Origin: an uncultured Elusimicrobia bacterium
GTDB taxonomy: Bacteria; Elusimicrobiota; Elusimicrobia; Elusimicrobiales; UBA9959
Length of the DNA: 57,709 nt
NCBI GenBank assembly: GCA_903917735.1
Contig: CAIXBR010000061.1
Span: forward strand, 1 to 57,709
Direction: 5' to 3'
The notes below the pieces were generated by a model. The model was not told the DNA's origin and made no database searches. It saw only the letters and a list, made by a program, of their open reading frames with translations. Below are positions 32,918-42,454 of this stretch, one piece after another; the first letter of the stretch is position 1, and each line of letters begins with the position of its first letter. Made by a program: the position numbers and the translations under genes.

Positions 32918-35671
32918 TCAGATGTCGAGCGTGCGCGGGAAATATATTTTAAAGGTAGTACCCTTGCCGGGTTCGCTTTCTACGGAGATGCCTCCGCGGG
33001 CCTGGCTGATTATGCCGTACACTGTAGAAAGGCCGAGGCCTGTCCCTTTCCCGGGCTCCTTCGTGGTGTAGAACGGCTCGAACAGGTGTGTCATATCCTC
33101 GGGGTTTATCCCTGTGCCGGTGTCGCTGACGGAAAGCATGACATAGTGCCCTGGTTTAGGCACCGGCCGCATTTCCGGGTATTCCCTGTCTATCTCCGCG
33201 TTGCGGGTTTCAATGATTATCCTGCCCCCGTAGGGCATGGCGTCGCGCGCGTTTATCACCAGGTTCATTATCACCTGTGAGACCTGTCCGGGGTCCGCCA
33301 TAATGCGGTCTAGCTCCGGAGAAAGATTTGACTGCAGGTGCATGTTCGCGCCTATAATGCGTTTGAGCATCTTTTCCGCTTCGGCGGCGGCGGAGTTCAG
33401 GTCCACGACTTTAAGCAGTATCGGCTGTTTGCGGCTGACGGTCAGCAGCTGCCGGGTCAGCGAGACCCCTTTTTCGATTTCAAGCAGTATCTCCGAGAGG
33501 TCGTCCCTCGCCGGAGAGCCCTCGGGCATGGTCTTCAGGAGAAATTCGGCGTAGCCGCTTATAGAGACGAGAATGTTGTTGAAATCGTGGGCGATGCCGC
33601 CCGCCAGGCGGCCCACGGCCTCCATCTTCTGGGACTGCTGCAGTTCCTCCTGCAGTTTCTCCTTGGCTTTTTCGGTCTGCAGGCGCTGCGTGATCTCCAC
33701 CGTCAGGTCCCTGTTGGCGGCGGTGAGTTCGGCCGTTCTCTCCTTTACCCTCTGCTCGAGGCTGACATTGACCTTCTCTGCTTCCTTGCGGGCCAGGCGG
33801 CGCGCGGATATATCCATCAGTGTGCCGATGATCGCCGGCTTCCCGGCGTAGTCGTTTATGGCGCCGTAGACCTCCACTTCCAGCCTGGAGCCGTCCTTCC
33901 GGACGCCGGTTAATTCGTAGTTCAGCGCGTCGATTTCTCTGTCGACGCGCCGGCGGATATTCTCTTTGACTTTCTCCCAGTCGCCCGGAGCGACCAGGTC
34001 CTGGGGCCCCTTTATCCCGACCAGCTCATCCGGAGCGTAGCCGGACATTTCGGCCAGCTTCGGGTTCACGTAGAGGAACTTGTCATCCTGTATCAGGTAG
34101 ACGCCGACCACCGCCTTCTCCGTAATCGTGCGGAACTTGTTCTCGGAGTCGCGCAAACGGAGGGTCGTTTCCCGGCGTTCGGTTATGTCCCGGCAGAGGG
34201 TAAGTATCTGCGGCACTCCTCCGGTCTTAACAACGGTGGCGCTGACTTCAATAGGGGTTATTTTCCCGGACTTGTCCACGTAATCCACTTCAAAATTGCG
34301 GATATATCCGTTGGTGGCGCACTGCCTGACGGCCGCGGCGTTGCGCGCTTTCTCGTTCGGAGCGGTCCAGTCCGTTATCGGGCGCCCCAGTATTTCCTTC
34401 AGGTCCCTGTGCCCGCTCAGGCGGACATATTCCCGGTTGGCGTCCAGCACCCGTCCGATCCTGTCTATTATTACGAAGCCAGTGCCCGTGGTCTCTACCA
34501 GCGTGCGGTAGCGGGTCTCGCTTTCCCTAAGCGCCCGTTCGGTCTCCACGCGGCTGGTCACGTCGTCCAGCAGGGAAACTACCTTTTTATCCGCGGTCAC
34601 CACACCGTGCACGTAAACGATCCTTACTGACCCGTCTTTGGCGACTACCTTGTATTCCCCGCCTTCGATCTCGCCGGTCATTCTGACGGCTTTGTCCATA
34701 AGCGCCGCCCAGAGGGTCGTGAGTCTTTTTCGGTAGCCCGCTTCCGGGTATGCCTGCAGCATCCAGCTCTCCGCGGTCGGTATATCTTCGGGCCGGTATC
34801 CGAAGGTCTGGGTGAACTTCCTGTTTATGAACTCGAGCTTGCCCCCCATGTCGTGTATGGCTATGGAGATGGGCACCTGTTCAAGTATGCGCCGCAGGTT
34901 ACCCTCGCTTTCGCGCACAGCCTGTTCCGCTTTCACGCGGGCCGTAATGTCGTCGAACATCACGAATACTTTCCCCGCAGCTATTACGCCGAAGATGGAG
35001 CAGGTCTTTATGGAGCCGTCCTTGCAGGTAGGGTAGTATACGTAGCCTTCTACCTCCGTCTTTTCCAGAAAGGCCTTGTGGACGCGGCCCATAAACCGCT
35101 CGGTGGTTTCCTTGCGGTATTTCTCATCGGGGTAGGCCTGCAGCCACCAGCGCTCCATGTTGGGAATATCGGTATGCGCGTAGCCGAAAGTCTGCTCGGC
35201 TTTCTTGTTTATAAATTCGATGGTCCCGTCCATGCTGACTATGGCCATGGACATCGGGGCTTTGTCGATTATTATGCGCAGCGCGGTTTCGCTTTCGCGC
35301 AGCGCGTCCTCGGTCAGTTTCCGCGTTGTTACGTCCGAGGCGGTCAGGTAGATAAGCCGCTTTTCCCGGTCAGGCGTGCAGCGCATGTAAAGCCACTTAT
35401 TGCCGCCGTTCTTGGAAATGAACCGGACCTCGAAGACGGTCTCTTTCTCACCGGCCAGGATTTTTTTGTGGTGGGCGGCTACCTGCTCGCGGTCATCGGG
35501 GTGTACGAAATCCAGGAAGGGATTCCCGGCCATTTCCGCTGCACTGAACCCGAGATATTTCCGCCAGGCGGGGTTGAGGTCAATGAAACGGCAGTCAAAG
35601 CCGGCCGTGCCGAGCATGGTAGCCGTGCTGTTAAAAAAACGTTCGTAAATGTTGGTAGTTCTGTCCGCCAT
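32918..35671 (-). CDS. Cytoplasmic histidine kinase with five PAS domains
   Basis: About 917 residues, with no signal peptide or membrane segment. Five successive PAS/PAC units are visible, each opening with an S-E-x-x-x-R or similar linker (FFNSTATMLGTAGFDCRFID; ALRIIIDKAPMSMAIVSMDG; NLRRILEQVPISIAIHDMGG; RYRTLVETTGTGFVIIDRIG; KFRTITEKAVVGVYLIQDD). The second and third are closely similar (FTQTFGYRPEDIP / AEQTFGYAHTDIP), a recent internal duplication. A coiled coil then leads to HisKA (GRLAGGIAHDFNNIL) and HATPase (NLVINARDAM, GKGTGLGLSTV) of the NtrB-like hybrid class, but no receiver is attached. The start at 35669-35671 is preceded by GGGGAA. No adjacent regulator gene, so its partner is elsewhere. 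Confidence 0.88.
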   Translation of the reverse strand: MADRTTNIYERFFNSTATMLGTAGFDCRFIDLNPAWRKYLGFSAAEMAGNPFLDFVHPDDREQVAAHHKKILAGEKETVFEVRFISKNGGNKWLYMRCTPDREKRLIYLTASDVTTRKLTEDALRESETALRIIIDKAPMSMAIVSMDGTIEFINKKAEQTFGYAHTDIPNMERWWLQAYPDEKYRKETTERFMGRVHKAFLEKTEVEGYVYYPTCKDGSIKTCSIFGVIAAGKVFVMFDDITARVKAEQAVRESEGNLRRILEQVPISIAIHDMGGKLEFINRKFTQTFGYRPEDIPTAESWMLQAYPEAGYRKRLTTLWAALMDKAVRMTGEIEGGEYKVVAKDGSVRIVYVHGVVTADKKVVSLLDDVTSRVETERALRESETRYRTLVETTGTGFVIIDRIGRVLDANREYVRLSGHRDLKEILGRPITDWTAPNEKARNAAAVRQCATNGYIRNFEVDYVDKSGKITPIEVSATVVKTGGVPQILTLCRDITERRETTLRLRDSENKFRTITEKAVVGVYLIQDDKFLYVNPKLAEMSGYAPDELVGIKGPQDLVAPGDWEKVKENIRRRVDREIDALNYELTGVRKDGSRLEVEVYGAINDYAGKPAIIGTLMDISARRLARKEAEKVNVSLEQRVKERTAELTAANRDLTVEITQRLQTEKAKEKLQEELQQSQKMEAVGRLAGGIAHDFNNILVSISGYAEFLLKTMPEGSPARDDLSEILLEIEKGVSLTRQLLTVSRKQPILLKVVDLNSAAAEAEKMLKRIIGANMHLQSNLSPELDRIMADPGQVSQVIMNLVINARDAMPYGGRIIIETRNAEIDREYPEMRPVPKPGHYVMLSVSDTGTGINPEDMTHLFEPFYTTKEPGKGTGLGLSTVYGIISQARGGISVESEPGKGTTFKIYFPRTLDI

Positions 35672-35742
35672 GTATTCCCCTGTGGACAAATATACAAAAA
35701 ATGAAGCCCTAATGTTAAAAAACCTGCCGGTGCGCGGCTATA

Positions 35743-35780
35743 AAAGAGCCCCCGCCTTTACTGCGCGGGGGTTTCTTTTA
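35743..35780. terminator. Terminator after the RhlE-like helicase gene
   Basis: CCCCCGC, short loop, GCGGGGG flanked by AAAAGA and TTTCTTTT, about 15 bases beyond the helicase stop (minus strand). Confidence 0.75.
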
Positions 35781-35793
35781 TCGGGCCGGCGTG

Positions 35794-37581
35794 TTATTCG
35801 TTCTTGTAGTCGGCCTTTTTCTTTTTCAGGAACTTTGAGAACCAGCTGCCCTCCTGAGGGGCTTTCGGAGCCTCGCGGCGGGGAGCTTCCTGTCTGGACG
35901 GGCGGTAGGGCTCGCGGCGCGGTTCGTCAAAATACGGGGAAGGGCTCACTATCCCGCTGTGCCTGGAGGGATCCACTCCGTAGCGGTTGGGGCCGGGCCG
36001 GTCGCCCGCCGGCCGTGCTCCATAACGGGGGCGTCCGTCGCGGCGCTGCTCAGGCCTGCCCTGTGAATTGCGGGGGCCGGGCCGGCCGGCGGTGGGTCTT
36101 GCCCCATAGCCGGGCCGCCCGTCGCGGCGCTGCTCCGGTCTGGCCGGGCCGCCGGGGCCGCGGTTGAAAGTCCCCTGGCGAGCCGGGCCTGACGGGCCGC
36201 GGCGCTGTCCGTCTGAGCGGGGGCGTTCCTGCCCCTGCGCAGGGCGCTGCCGCCTGACCGGGGCCTGGGGTTCAGGCATGCGGTTATAATTCTTCTCGTC
36301 CGGCTCGGGCAGGTGGTTCACAGGCTCCGGCTGCGCTTCCTGCTGGGGCCGGGGCTCGCCGCGGCGCGGGGCCGGCCTGCCGCCGGTGCGGCGCTGGCCG
36401 CCGAACTGGGTCTGACCGCCGCCGTTGTGGGCGAAGCCGAAGCTGGCCGGTATGATGTCGGGGTGTACCGACACGGGCAGCTGCATGCGCATCAGCCGCT
36501 CTATGTTCCTCACATCTCGTCCCTGGTCGGGCGCGGCGAAGGTTATGGCGCGGCCGGGTTGCCCGGCGCGGCCGGTGCGGCCTATGCGGTGTATGTAATT
36601 CTCGTCCTCGTCCGGCAGGTCGTAATTTATCACCAGCTCTATGCCGGTCACGTCGATGCCGCGGGCGGCTATGTCGGTGGCCACCAGTATGCGGTACTTG
36701 CCGGCCTTGAAGCCTTCCAGCGCTTCGCGGCGCTGCGCAAGGGAGCGGTTCGAATGTATTTCGGATGCGCTGTGCTTCATGTCGCGCAGTTCCTTGGCGA
36801 GCTTCTTGGCGTTATGCTTGGTGCGTACGAACATAAGCACGCTGCCCCAGTATTTGTCCAGTATCTTCAGGAGCAGGGTGAGCTTGTCCCCGCGGCTTAC
36901 GATGAACAGCTCCTGTACCACTTTGTCCGCCACGGTGCCGGAGCGGGCCACTTCTATGCGGATAGGCAGCTTCATGTGGCGGCTCGCGAGTTTCATGATC
37001 TCGTCGGGCATGGTGGCCGAGAACAGCATGGTCTGGCGCTCGCGGCCCACCACGGCTATGATCTTGTTTATCTGCGGGGCGAAGCCCATGTCGAACATCC
37101 GGTCGGCTTCGTCGAGCACCAGCACGCGAACGTCGGAAAGGTTCACATTGCGCTGGGTCAGGTGGTCGAGCAGACGGCCGGGGGTGGCGATTATGATGCG
37201 GGGCTTGCGGAATAGTTCAGTGCGCTGGCGGCCTACGCTTTCCCCGCCTATCACTACGACGGTCTGCATGCCCATCAGCGGGGCGAACTGCTTGAACACT
37301 TCGGCCACCTGCAGCGCGAGTTCGCGCGTGGGGACCAGCACCAGGCCCTTGCCTTCTTTGGCGGCCAGCTGCTGTATCATCGGGATGGCGAAAGCGATGG
37401 TTTTGCCGGTGCCGGTCTGGGCGATGCCTACCATGTCCTTGCCCTCGGCGGCTACGGGGATGGCCTTCTGCTGTATGGGCGTGGGGACTTTGAACTTGAG
37501 GCTGTCTAAAGCCGCCAGTAGTTTGGGGGCTATGCCGAGGCCGTAAAAGCCTGCGGCGGGGGTTTGTGTTGTATCGGTCAT
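35794..37581 (-). CDS. DEAD-box RNA helicase, RhlE-like, with long RG/P-rich tail
   Basis: A 595-residue ATP-dependent RNA helicase. Motifs in order: Q motif (PTPIQQKAIP), motif I (AQTGTGKT), Ia (PTRELA), Ib (TPGR), II (DEAD), III (SAT), then VATDIAARGID and VI (HRIGRTGRAG). After about residue 375 the tail of about 220 residues is low-complexity, basic and rich in R, G, P and Q. It includes two copies of a repeat of about 28 residues beginning RPEQRRDGRPxYGARP, and a lysine-rich end (FSKFLKKKKADYKNE). Such tails bind RNA and are typical of cold-adaptation and ribosome-assembly helicases. A GATAAT box lies 5 bases upstream of the ATG, suggesting leaderless transcription. Confidence 0.9.
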   Translation of the reverse strand: MTDTTQTPAAGFYGLGIAPKLLAALDSLKFKVPTPIQQKAIPVAAEGKDMVGIAQTGTGKTIAFAIPMIQQLAAKEGKGLVLVPTRELALQVAEVFKQFAPLMGMQTVVVIGGESVGRQRTELFRKPRIIIATPGRLLDHLTQRNVNLSDVRVLVLDEADRMFDMGFAPQINKIIAVVGRERQTMLFSATMPDEIMKLASRHMKLPIRIEVARSGTVADKVVQELFIVSRGDKLTLLLKILDKYWGSVLMFVRTKHNAKKLAKELRDMKHSASEIHSNRSLAQRREALEGFKAGKYRILVATDIAARGIDVTGIELVINYDLPDEDENYIHRIGRTGRAGQPGRAITFAAPDQGRDVRNIERLMRMQLPVSVHPDIIPASFGFAHNGGGQTQFGGQRRTGGRPAPRRGEPRPQQEAQPEPVNHLPEPDEKNYNRMPEPQAPVRRQRPAQGQERPRSDGQRRGPSGPARQGTFNRGPGGPARPEQRRDGRPGYGARPTAGRPGPRNSQGRPEQRRDGRPRYGARPAGDRPGPNRYGVDPSRHSGIVSPSPYFDEPRREPYRPSRQEAPRREAPKAPQEGSWFSKFLKKKKADYKNE

Positions 37582-37586
37582 ATATC

Positions 37587-37592
37587 ATTATC
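37587..37592 (-). promoter_or_regulatory. -10 box of a leaderless helicase promoter
   Basis: GATAAT on the minus strand ends 5 bases before the helicase ATG (37581). Confidence 0.5.
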
Positions 37593-37619
37593 CCATATAT
37601 GGAGTGGCGCGGACAGTAG

Positions 37620-37625
37620 TATAAT
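37620..37625 (+). promoter_or_regulatory. -10 box of a leaderless promoter (secreted protein gene)
   Basis: TATAAT ends 8 bases before the ATG at 37634. It is divergent from the helicase promoter, with about 27 bases between the two -10 boxes. Confidence 0.5.
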
Positions 37626-37633
37626 TACTTATA

Positions 37634-38131
37634 ATGCGATTTCTATTTTTCCTCGTCCTGCTAACAGCCGCCGCGCCGGCTTTCCCGCAGGTACAAACGG
37701 AGAAGCGGCTGAACGGACTTGATAAGCGGGTGACCAAGGTTGAGAAACGGGTCACGAAGCTGGAGAGCGGGGACGGCGCCGCCGCCGCTCCGGGAGCGGA
37801 AAAACGTCCGGCCAATCCTGTAGCCGTTTATTTCCTGAGCAAAAAGCAGATCGTCGGCCAGGACAAGATAGGAATACGTCTGTATGTGGAGTTCGAAAAC
37901 CTTACCAACCACCGGCTTGAGGCCTTTAACGGCACGCTAGTTTTTAGGGATGAAAAGGGCGCGCTTATCTGGTCCAAGGCCTACGCGCACAGCGAGCAGC
38001 TCGGGGCCGGGGAAAAAGTGGAAGTTTCTCTCGGGGTTCTAAGCGATAAGGCGAAGATCTATCTGCATTTTGTAAAAGCCGCGAAGATAATGGTAACCCT
38101 TGAAAAGCAGGAAGCTTACGGCACCGAGTGA
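37634..38131 (+). CDS. Small secreted/periplasmic unknown protein with coiled coil
   Basis: A 165-residue protein: signal peptide (MRFLFFLVLLTAAAPAFP), a short heptad region (NGLDKRVTKVEKRVTKLES), a linker rich in alanine, then a beta-sandwich-like domain (GIRLYVEFENLTNHRLEAFNGTLVFRDEKGALIW ... GAGEKVEVSLGVL). The latter resembles the FxLYD/DUF3426-type domains that often end in a beta sandwich. No catalytic residues are visible. It stands alone and converges on emrB with a gap of 11 bases and no terminator in it. Confidence 0.6.
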   Translation: MRFLFFLVLLTAAAPAFPQVQTEKRLNGLDKRVTKVEKRVTKLESGDGAAAAPGAEKRPANPVAVYFLSKKQIVGQDKIGIRLYVEFENLTNHRLEAFNGTLVFRDEKGALIWSKAYAHSEQLGAGEKVEVSLGVLSDKAKIYLHFVKAAKIMVTLEKQEAYGTE

Positions 38132-38142
38132 GCGGCGTTGCG

Positions 38143-39708
38143 CTAATGCTCCAGGGCCGACATTTCCGACTGGCTCTTTATGTGCCGGCTCCCCTTGAAT
38201 AAAGCTATCAGGGGCATTGCCAGTATAGCGGTATAAGCCAGCCACCTGAAGCAATCCATAAAAGAAAGCATTACCGACTGCACCACCACCATCTTATAGG
38301 CCAGCCCGTAAGCCGCCATCGGGTTTGAGACGAGGCGCCCTACCTGGGCGGACCATACCTGGAATTGAGCCCCGTACGGGGAAATATTCGAAGACAGCGC
38401 CGATTGGTGCACCTGCGCCATGCGCGACTGCATGGTGAACATCAGCGAGATGCCGATGCTGGCGCCGATGTTGCGCAACAGGCTGAAGATGCCGCTGGCC
38501 TGCTGTATGTCCGACTGGCGGAGATTGGCCATGGTAAGCGTGGTCAGCGGTACAAAGGTAAATCCCATCATAAGCCCGTTGAAGAACAGGGGCGCCATAA
38601 TGTTGGACGGGGCTATGCTGAGGTTGAACCCGGAAAATATTATAAGGGTGACGGCTATCCCGAGGAAGCCGCAGGCTATCATAAGCCTGTTGCCGAATTT
38701 TGAGATAAGTTTGCTTACTATGATCATCGAGATCATCGAGCCGATGCCGCGCGGCATCATGGACATGCCGCTCTGGAAGGCCGGGTAGCCCAGCAGCTGC
38801 TGCATGAAGATGGGGAGCATGGAGGTCGAGCCCATCATCACCGCGCCCTGTACGGCCATCAGCGCGGTCCCTATGGCCAGGTTGCGGCTTTTCAGCAGGC
38901 GCAGGTTCATGAACGGGTTTTTCCGCCGGAGTTCCCACCAGGCGAAGACCGGGAACGCCACGGCGAAAAGAAAAGTGCCGAAGCGTATCCAGGAGTCGGC
39001 GAACCACTCCACCTCCTGCCCCTTGTCTATTACCAGCTGGAAAGCGCCAAGGCCGATGATCATCAGCGCCAGGCCGAAATAGTCGACCTTGGCCTTAGTG
39101 TCCCGTTTCAGGTAAGGCGGGTCTTCAAGGAACATGTTCTGCATCAGCAGGCCGAAGATGCCTATCGGCACATTGATGTAAAATATCCAGCGCCAGGAGT
39201 AATTATCCGTTATCCAGCCGCCGAGGATCGGCCCGATGATCGGCGCCACTATTATGCCCATGCCGTACGCGGCCATGGCCTGCCCGCGCTTTTCCTGAGG
39301 AAAACTTTCCAGGAGCACGGCTTGCGCGAGCGGCTGCAGCCCCCCCCCGCCGATACCCTGCAGTATGCGCGCGAGGATGAGCTGCGGCAGGGTGTGCGCC
39401 ATGCCGCATAACATCGAAGAAATGGTGAACACGGCCACCGAAATGGCCATATAGCGCTTGCGGCCGATAAAAACGCTAAGCCAGCTGGAGGCCGCCAGCG
39501 TTATGGCGCCGGCCACCAGGTAGCTTGTGAGCACCCAGGAGACTTCGTGCGTGGAGGCGGACAGTCCGCCCGCTATGTGCGGCAGCGAGACGTTGGCCAC
39601 CGAGGTGTCCAGCACCTGCATGAACGTGGTCAGCAATACGGAAAAGGCGACCAGCCAGGGTGAGTGGGTGGGCCGCCAGAATCCGGGCTGGTGACTTTTT
39701 GGCTCCAT
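38143..39708 (-). CDS. emrB: EmrB-type MFS multidrug exporter (DHA2)
   Basis: A 521-residue, 14-helix inner-membrane H+ antiporter. The DHA2 family motifs are present: TTFMQVLDTSVANVSLPHIA in TM1, LTSYLVAGAITLAASSWLS, RILQGIGGGGLQP and the antiporter motif C-like GMGIIVAPIIGPILGGWI. Its ATG overlaps the emrA stop by 1 base. With EmrA and TolC-type OprM protein it forms a tripartite pump exporting hydrophobic toxicants. Last gene of the marR-tolC-emrA-emrB operon. Confidence 0.92.
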   Translation of the reverse strand: MEPKSHQPGFWRPTHSPWLVAFSVLLTTFMQVLDTSVANVSLPHIAGGLSASTHEVSWVLTSYLVAGAITLAASSWLSVFIGRKRYMAISVAVFTISSMLCGMAHTLPQLILARILQGIGGGGLQPLAQAVLLESFPQEKRGQAMAAYGMGIIVAPIIGPILGGWITDNYSWRWIFYINVPIGIFGLLMQNMFLEDPPYLKRDTKAKVDYFGLALMIIGLGAFQLVIDKGQEVEWFADSWIRFGTFLFAVAFPVFAWWELRRKNPFMNLRLLKSRNLAIGTALMAVQGAVMMGSTSMLPIFMQQLLGYPAFQSGMSMMPRGIGSMISMIIVSKLISKFGNRLMIACGFLGIAVTLIIFSGFNLSIAPSNIMAPLFFNGLMMGFTFVPLTTLTMANLRQSDIQQASGIFSLLRNIGASIGISLMFTMQSRMAQVHQSALSSNISPYGAQFQVWSAQVGRLVSNPMAAYGLAYKMVVVQSVMLSFMDCFRWLAYTAILAMPLIALFKGSRHIKSQSEMSALEH

Positions 39709-40598
39709 CAGTCGAAGTGTACGGTGGGCACCACGGACATGCCGGGCACCAGCATCAGGCCTTCTACGGGCTCGTCGAAAACTATCTTTACGGGAACGCG
39801 CTGTACAACTTTCACGAAATTGCCGGTGGCGTTCTCGGCCGGCAGCAGGCTGAAGCGGGCGCCGGTGCCGGACTGGATACTGTCTATGTGCCCTTTGAAA
39901 TCCCTGCCGGGGAAGGCGTCAACTTCTATGGTGACCTTCTGGCCCGGGCGCATGCGCGTCAGCTGGGTTTCCTTGAAATTGGCGATTATCCAGACGTCGT
40001 CCATAACTATGGCCAGCAGCGGCTGCCCCACCTGTACGTAGGCGCGCTGCTCGGCGTTCTTCTTCGTGACCTTGCCGGCTTCGGGCGCGGTTATGCGCGT
40101 GTAAGAAAGATCGAGTTCCGCGGCCGCGGTTTTTTTCTCCGCCAGCAGCGCTTTTGCTTTCAGCACTTCGGCATCGGCCATCGCTTTGTCGTAGGCCTGG
40201 CGGGAGATGTCGTTCTGGTCCAGAAGCTGCTTGGCCCGTGCCGCGTCTACCTCAGAGCGCTGGGCGTCGGCTTTCGCCGCCGTGAACTCGGCTTTGGCCT
40301 GGTCCAGTTTTACCTGGTAGTCGCGCGGGTCTATTTCCACCAGGTGCGCGCCCTTCTCTACGTGCTGGTTGTCTTCCACGCTTATGGTCTGGATCTGTCC
40401 GGAGACCTTTGCGCTTATGGGTATCACATGCGTTTCGATGGCGGCGTCGTCCGTGCTTTCATGGCGCTGGGCGTAATGCCAGTAGGCCGCCCCGGCGGCA
40501 AGTATGATGGCGCCGGCTGCTACCAGCACTCCCCAGTGAGGTCTTTTAACCCTGGATTTTTTAGTGACTGCGGTCGTATTCTCAGTGTTTTCGCTCAT
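39708..40598 (-). CDS. emrA: EmrA-type membrane fusion protein
   Basis: A 296-residue periplasmic adaptor with one N-terminal membrane anchor (WGVLVAAGAIILAAGAAYW), biotinyl/lipoyl halves (ISAKVSGQIQTISVEDNQHVEKGAHLVEIDP and SYTRITAPEAGKVTKKN), a helical hairpin between them, and a beta barrel (VKIVFDEPVEGLMLVPGMSV). This is the HlyD/EmrA layout. It bridges EmrB and the TolC-type protein. The gene lies 19 bases after the outer-membrane factor gene. Confidence 0.92.
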   Translation of the reverse strand: MSENTENTTAVTKKSRVKRPHWGVLVAAGAIILAAGAAYWHYAQRHESTDDAAIETHVIPISAKVSGQIQTISVEDNQHVEKGAHLVEIDPRDYQVKLDQAKAEFTAAKADAQRSEVDAARAKQLLDQNDISRQAYDKAMADAEVLKAKALLAEKKTAAAELDLSYTRITAPEAGKVTKKNAEQRAYVQVGQPLLAIVMDDVWIIANFKETQLTRMRPGQKVTIEVDAFPGRDFKGHIDSIQSGTGARFSLLPAENATGNFVKVVQRVPVKIVFDEPVEGLMLVPGMSVVPTVHFD

Positions 40599-40617
40599 AA
40601 GTTCCTTATTTCTCAGA

Positions 40618-41931
40618 TTAAAATTTCAGGCTCTTCATGCGGCCAAGGGCCAGGGTCAGGCGTATGTTAGCTTCCTTGTGCCGTGACAGCGCGTCCACGC
40701 GGTTGTCACGGGCGCGGGAAAGTACGGTCTGCGCGTTCACCAGCTCTACATTGTCCGCCACTCCGGCGGAGAAGCGGTTGCGGGACATTTCAAGTTCCTG
40801 TTCCGCCAGCGTCACCGTCATGGAGGCGGTGTCCACCTCTTCCGCCGAGGCGTTCAGCTGGTAAAGGGTGATCCTGACCTCCTCTTCCACCTGCACCGCG
40901 GCGTCGTCCAGGCGGCTTTCGGCCTGGCTCTTCATGGCGGAAGCCCCGTCTATGCCCGCGTCTATGCGTCCGCCCGAGAAGAGCGGCAGGCGGGCAGACA
41001 CACCCATGTCGCCCACAAGTTTCATAGTGTGGTCCGGGACCGCCGAGCTCAGCGCGCTTGAGCCGGATACGCCCACCGTGGGGATGCGGGCGCCCTTAGC
41101 CGCCTCCAGGGCGTATTTGCCGGCGGAGACTCCAGCTTTCGCTATCGCCATTTCCATGCGCGCCCCCAGCGCGCCGGTAACGGCCTCGGCCGGGGTCAGC
41201 GGCTGGTCCGGTGAGAAGGAAAGATCTTCGGTAAGGGTGACCTCTTCGGAAAGCGGCAGGCCAAGTATGTGTTTCAGGCGCAGGCGGGCTTCCTCAAGGG
41301 CTGTGCGGGCGCGTATCACCCTCAGGCTTTCTTCCGCCTCGCTCGTTTTCGCCCTTACTACGTCCAGGCCTGTGGCGGTGCCTGCCGTGTGCTTGTTCTC
41401 CGCCAGTACCCTGAGGCTCAAAGCCAGGTCCCGCCCGGAGGAGGCGGAGTTCACGGCCGCGGAGCTGCGCAGCACGTCCAGATAGGCGAGGGCGGCGGCG
41501 GCGGCAACCTGTTCCTTGACCAGTTCCAGCCGGAGCGAGGCTATCTTTTCCTCTTCCTTTTTGGACTTGGCCGTTCCTCTTGAGGAAAGGTCCAGGAAGT
41601 TCATTACCAGGCGGACGCGGGCGTCGAAAGTGTTGTAAGGCCCTATCACGGGCGAGGCGCCCGCGAGAAAGCCGCCGAAGCCGATAGCCGCCAGGTTCTC
41701 CGAGAACGTGCGTTCCTGGGCCACGGATAATTCAACCTGGGGCAGCAGTCTGGAGGCGGCCGCAAGGGCTTCGGCTTTCTGTGTCTCGCTCGAGGCGGCG
41801 GCCAGTTTTACGTAGAGATTGTTCTTCAGGGCCAGGTCAACGCTGCGAGGGATATCAAGCTCGGAGGAGGCGCGCGCCTGGGCGCAGAAAAGTGCCGATA
41901 TTAAGAGCAGGCCGGTAATGGTGTTTTTCAT
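40618..41931 (-). CDS. TolC-type outer-membrane efflux protein
   Basis: A 437-residue outer membrane factor with a signal peptide (GLLLISALFCAQARA). Two repeated OEP halves are visible, each with the long helices typical of TolC (ALKNNLYVKLAAASSETQKAEALAA; SRNRFSAGVADNVELVNAQTVLSRARDN). It is encoded in the efflux operon, overlapping the marR stop by 4 bases, so it is the dedicated exit duct of the EmrAB pump. Confidence 0.9.
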   Translation of the reverse strand: MKNTITGLLLISALFCAQARASSELDIPRSVDLALKNNLYVKLAAASSETQKAEALAAASRLLPQVELSVAQERTFSENLAAIGFGGFLAGASPVIGPYNTFDARVRLVMNFLDLSSRGTAKSKKEEEKIASLRLELVKEQVAAAAALAYLDVLRSSAAVNSASSGRDLALSLRVLAENKHTAGTATGLDVVRAKTSEAEESLRVIRARTALEEARLRLKHILGLPLSEEVTLTEDLSFSPDQPLTPAEAVTGALGARMEMAIAKAGVSAGKYALEAAKGARIPTVGVSGSSALSSAVPDHTMKLVGDMGVSARLPLFSGGRIDAGIDGASAMKSQAESRLDDAAVQVEEEVRITLYQLNASAEEVDTASMTVTLAEQELEMSRNRFSAGVADNVELVNAQTVLSRARDNRVDALSRHKEANIRLTLALGRMKSLKF

Positions 41932-42449
41932 ATTTTTCTGAAGTCGGGTATGTTCGTATGGATACGGTCGAGGAGGCGCACCAGCGCCTTGCGTTCGGCG
42001 ATGGATAGGCAGGACATGAGTCCCGCGACTTTGCGCAGGCGTACCGGGGCCAGGGAATCTATCAGGCGCGTCCCTTTAGGGGTCAGCGCGACCATGATCG
42101 AGCGGCGGTCGCCTTTAAAAGGCAGGCGTTTGGCGAAGCCTTCCCGCTCTATGCCGTCCAGCAGGCTGGTTACCGAGGCCCGCTCTATGCCCAGTTCCTC
42201 CGCCAGTTCGCAGGGATGCAGGCCGCGGCGGCCGGCCTGCCGCAGGCGCAGCAGCAGGCGGAAGCGGGCCTGGGAGAGGCCGCGTACGGCCAGCGCGGAA
42301 TTTATAGCAGCCAGTATCTCCACAGAGGCGCCCAATAGCGCGCTGAAAGCCTCCATGGCCGACGCGTCGGTCTCCGGATAGATGGCGGCCAAGCCTTTCA
42401 GGCCCGGGCCGCGCGTCATGTTCTTAAGAAGGAACTTGCTTTGGGCCAT
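41928..42449 (-). CDS. MarR-family repressor of the efflux operon
   Basis: A 173-residue winged-helix regulator. The DNA-binding region reads LRQAGRRGLHPCELAEELGIERASVTSLLDGIEREGFAKR, followed by the wing (LPFKGDRRSIMVALTPKG). Flanking helices form the dimer interface. It is first in the operon it most likely controls. A near-perfect palindrome overlapping the -10 box directly upstream is the probable autoregulatory operator, to be released by a phenolic or other toxic ligand as in the MarR/EmrR group. Confidence 0.92.
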   Translation of the reverse strand: MAQSKFLLKNMTRGPGLKGLAAIYPETDASAMEAFSALLGASVEILAAINSALAVRGLSQARFRLLLRLRQAGRRGLHPCELAEELGIERASVTSLLDGIEREGFAKRLPFKGDRRSIMVALTPKGTRLIDSLAPVRLRKVAGLMSCLSIAERKALVRLLDRIHTNIPDFRKI

Positions 42450-42454
42450 ATATA

